Positions 60,495 to 64,000 of a stretch of 64,000 nt of DNA are shown one piece after another. The translations under genes and the position numbers were made by a program. Position 1 is the first letter of the stretch; each line of letters starts with the position of its first letter. The notes beneath the pieces are model-generated. The model was not told the DNA's origin and made no database searches. It saw nothing but the letters and a program-made list of their open reading frames with translations. The DNA comes from Schistocephalus solidus. Taxonomy: Eukaryota; Platyhelminthes; Cestoda; Diphyllobothriidea; Diphyllobothriidae. The DNA lies in contig WEDG01009071.1 in NCBI GenBank assembly GCA_017591395.1, positions 62,001 through 126,000 on the forward strand, in the 5' to 3' direction.

Positions 60495-61215
60495 TTGAGG
60501 GAGCCAGGCAACGGCAGCATTAGAGATGACTGATGAGCAATTAGCGATACTTCTGAAGTGCTGCCCAGCGCTTAAGAATTTGCAAATTGGTCTGTCAGCA
60601 GTGTTGTGTCGTAAGGGCTGAGCAGTGCAGCGGACCCTTCACAAAGGGACCGTAGATGTGATAAATGGCTTTATAAAAAGTTTTTTTATTTCATTGCGGT
60701 CAGCATACCCCTGGATTTCCTTAGCTTTTTGGAGCATCAAGGCGTTCTGTATACCCCGCAGCCGTTGTTGTGGACGAAGGCGGCATCTCAAGAAAACTGC
60801 TTTGGTTGTGTCAGTCAGAAGGTCCATGTATAGTTTGCGTAGGCCATTCTTCTCCGCGAGTAAGTTGCTGAAGTCGGCGTTTTTCTCGTCAAACCATTCC
60901 TGTTGTTGACGGCGTGCACGTCCGAGGACTTCGAAGGCGGTAGACTGGATGACATTTCGCATTTGACACCATCGTTTTTCCATGGTTTCGTTATTATCTG
61001 GAGCAGGTTCTCCAGTTCGTTGGTCACTGAAATGAAAACAGTGAGCAGATAAGTGTGTTTAACTTACCTGGCGGTCGCTTACTTTTGTGGCCTTCGTTGG
61101 GGTTGAAGTCGGAGCGTCATTTGGCGGTGATCAGTCCAACCATCGGCATCGCTGATTGCCTTGGTTTCCAGCAGGTCCTGTAGATCTTGCCTCCTGACGA
61201 GAACATTGTCCATCG

Positions 61216-63640
61216 GCAATCACTCATTTAATGTGCAAACAAGTGTATTACACTTCATTAAATTGCACATGTAGCTTGTGAAATATGTATTGTGTTATAA
61301 TAGCTATTTTGCACTCCAAAATTTCACAAAAGTGATATCGGCTCCACTCTTGTAGAGGCCAATTCAGCAGCAGTTTTGGGGCTGATTCGTACCTTGAGGA
61401 GGTTCAAAATAAGGTTTATCGAGAAAACAATAGCTTTGCTCGTTTAAATAATGTTAATAATGATTTGACTATTGACCTTATAGCCTTTTCGACACTTCAC
61501 GTATTTTATGTATGTGAAACGCCAGTCTGGCAGGCCAATATATCATAAAAACACTGAATCAAAAATAATTTATTGTGGATTGACATAAGGTAGTTCGGTG
61601 TGTACGGTAAACTGCTTCTACGTTTATTTAGGTGATTGCAGTGATATTATGGTTTCCTACTTATTAATTGAGAGCGATCGATTTCGCAATCTATTCTGTA
61701 ATAATTAGTAGAATGTCTAAGACGACATCACATTCCTGAGTTCAACCTGACACCAAGAACTAAAGCTTGCATTGACGCACTTTGCTAGGTGAAGTTCACT
61801 TTATCTTGTCGGTACGTATTGGACATCATTGTAGTCTTTTTATTAAATTACAAACGGTTTTACAGTCAAACCCCGAGTTATTACGTTTTTAACATTCGGA
61901 AAGTCAAATTAGTTAGATATTATAATTTAGTTCTTAAAAAAATTCTCCGTTCCACTTTGCATCGAAATTTATGCCGTCTTCTGCGCAAAGGCTGTTGCCC
62001 AGAAAATTAAAATCAAAGAAAATTTTAGCAAGAACATTTTAAACCTCTTAAGTTATTTAAATTTGCTTAGGCATACGTGCTTTAAACCGATTCTGGTAAA
62101 AAGGTACATATCGATTAAAAACTACCAAGCATTCTGTATTTTATTAGCCGGATCAGTGTTTGCATTAATATGCTCTGTAGGCGCAAGTGGTTGTTTCAAG
62201 GTTTGTTGGTTGAATTGTTAACAAGGATGTGGATCAATATCATTTTCTGCGAGGTGAATAAAAAGCACCAGCTGTCTTGTCCCAAACGTGCATTTATTTG
62301 CTTTTGCTTTTATTCTCTAGAGAATGCGAACCCTCATTAATTTGTTTCAGGTCAATTATAATCTACTTTGTAGAACAATTTGCCTATGATTTAAGGAAAA
62401 TAAGGCTTAAAACATATTTTAAGTGGAGTGTCTATCGCAGATACGCCTATCAGTTGAATGTAAGCTGATCATGTGCCAAAAAGACTTCGTAAAGAATAAA
62501 CTGCACATAATGAAAACATTCAAACCCTGCTTGTAAAAATAGAATTAAACTGTATGCCCACCTAACGTAAACCACCTTCACTTTTTGACAGTGCCTTACT
62601 GGTGCTAACCAAATATCAATTCTAAATTCTTAGCGTTTAACATATTTTTTTAGGAACACAATAACATCCGCTTAATGTTTTATCTATGAAATATCGTCCC
62701 TAAAATAAAAGTCCCGGATAAAACGTGTAATGTCATTTATTTTGGGTTTATGAGCAGCTTAAAATAACAGTGTGCTGGAAAGCGCTTGTCTACATCTCTT
62801 ATTTAAATGCGATCACTTATAATTAAAGTCAAATGAAAACTTATTAAGGAGGCAACTCACAATTAAAAAAAGTTATCAAATGCACATCTAAAATCTTTTG
62901 ACATTTCTCCTAATTCAGTATTTATTATAAGCACTAACTGTGTATTCTAAAGGCAGTATTACGTAATTTTACATTGTTACCATCGGTTTCCATAAATGCC
63001 CTATAGCTATCCATGTAACAGCGACACTTCAGGATATCAGTCAAAGTATCCTGTCTAAAACCACATGCGCATATACGCAGTCTTGAAACCCTATATAAAA
63101 TTTGATGGATATCATTCAAAAGGACAATCAGCAGCACTTGTTTGAATCATGCTTTAATAATCTCAAAATATTATGTCAAAAGGAAACTTTAGTACTGTCA
63201 GCGTGCAAGCATGATGCTCCGTGAACGAATTTTATCTGCATGAATGTTTATGCTCTGTATGTGAATTTACAACAATTCCAATCTGAAATAATTAGCAGTC
63301 AAGCATTGCTTAAAAAATAACTTGCCGAATATGAGACTGTTGTCGAAATATAAGATCTTTTTCTCACCGGTTTCATTAAATGGACCTTTGCGGATTTAAA
63401 AGGTCAAAATGTATGGATCCATTTCTGTGTGTACTATAGGCGTTAAAGAAGATTATATGGATGAGCAAGTGAGTAGCCTAGTTATACGGAGATAAAGCTG
63501 CCTTAAGAGACAGGTTATGAGCCGATGTTATCAATGAAATGTTTAAAATATTGAGGCATTTACTATTTGAGAAACAAAGCCGGAGTAAGCACATAGAAAT
63601 AAGGGTATGGTTCTGGAAGCGCAAGCATATGGTATGTGCT
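61216..63640 (+). repeat. Repeat R, copy R2
   Basis: Matches R0 over its whole length, including the stretch after 'cttgaacgaat' that R1 has lost. An internal gap of about 70-90 bp relative to R0 lies near 62,028-62,040. It runs, as R0 does, into a minus-strand LINE 3' end. Confidence 0.85.
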
Positions 63641-64000
63641 TTAAAATAAATAAATAAATAATAAAACATGTATATTTAAGGCCAAGAGAGCTTCATCACT
63701 AAAACACTTAGTATCGCGGTATAAATAAATAAATTCGAGAATTGCTGCCATCTTTGAGCAGCTATATGAACAGCAAAAATGAGCAGTATAGTAGGCATTT
63801 TTGATTCAGAACGATTTGCCATTTTGAAAACATACGTCAACAATCTTTGGCATGTGCGATAAACAAGAAAATAAGCAGATGAAAAAACTCATTCGGTTTA
63901 ATCAGAGAAGGCATTCGGTGAGCCGCAATTTGTAAAAAAAAGTAGGGGAAAAAAATCTTTTCTTCAAAAAATTAAAAGCTAGATGCAAGATAATATATTT
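63641..64000 (-). mobile_element. CR1-like LINE 3' fragment, copy h (cut by window end)
   Basis: A-rich tail near 63,641-63,672, the GGCCAAGAGAGC block, then the 3' UTR sequence shared with copy b. It continues beyond the window. Confidence 0.85.

Larger units (their letters stand above)
57231..61215 (-). mobile_element. RT-zinc-finger LINE, copy E (duplicate of copy C)
   Basis: Same truncation, flanks and order as copy C: endonuclease end (61,080-61,215), spacer (60,600-61,030), RT (59,500-60,494), RT extension (58,960-59,400), linker and fingers (58,023-58,910) and 3' UTR. The catalytic box has decayed further (LLFAVKD for LLFADD near 59,670). The C2HC finger after the RT extension is largely deleted here: the frame passes from RKSTVPRTNSTG straight to IVGHLRTQY. 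Confidence 0.9.
52661..63239 (+). repeat. 10.4-kb segmental duplication, right copy
   Basis: Same content and order as 30,571-40,977. The offset is 22,090 at the left end and about 22,263 at the right, and an insertion at 55,617-55,792 accounts for the change. Beyond 63,239 it continues to match R0 although the left copy does not. Confidence 0.85.

Overview
This is nuclear DNA of a flatworm. The best guess is a diphyllobothriidean tapeworm (Spirometra, Dibothriocephalus or Schistocephalus type). The evidence is AT-rich intergenic DNA, one intron-split secreted serine protease gene, and a dense load of two LINE families. One of these is a LINE whose reverse transcriptase carries C-terminal C2H2 zinc fingers joined by a GEPVPGAP-type linker, which I recall from diphyllobothriidean predicted proteins. 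That placement is inference; no search was run.

Layout. 1-20 kb: old transposon debris in AT-rich DNA. It holds a LINE C-terminus (1-222), a CR1-like RT (2.3-3.9 kb), decayed RT-zinc-finger copies at 5.9-8.5 kb (+) and 16.3-19.6 kb (-), and two fragments of a third LINE family (9.3-11.8 kb, -). 20.8-24.2 kb: the only gene that looks intact and selected, a five-exon S1A (chymotrypsin-fold) serine protease of 300 residues. Its introns are GT-AG and phase-consistent, and it has a signal peptide, His/Asp/Ser and all five chymotrypsin-type disulfides. It lacks the usual Ile-Val-Gly-Gly activation motif.

24-64 kb: a higher-order repeat landscape. Building blocks are R (about 2 kb, starting in the 3' flank of the protease gene), the 3' part of a CR1-like LINE on the minus strand, K (about 1.4 kb, non-coding), S (about 1.4 kb, non-coding) and the RT-zinc-finger LINE. 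A block of about 10.4 kb (30,571-40,977) is present again as a direct duplicate at 52,661-63,239. The two copies differ in length by about 173 bp, which one 171-176 bp insertion at 55,617 explains.

Between the duplicates sits a plus-strand RT-zinc-finger LINE (42,525-52,590) flanked by a near-perfect 12-bp target-site duplication. It is split by a full-length 5.4-kb CR1-like LINE (45,610-51,056). The history can therefore be ordered: CR1-like fragments and K blocks, then insertion and segmental duplication of the minus-strand RT-zinc-finger copy. The plus-strand RT-zinc-finger insertion and, later, the CR1-like insertion into it are relatively ordered by nesting.

All transposon reading frames carry stops or frameshifts, so none looks autonomous now. 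No rRNA, tRNA or CRISPR was recognised. The least ordinary things here are the zinc-finger LINE, whose finger recognition positions are small or hydrophobic, and the protease with a missing activation motif.
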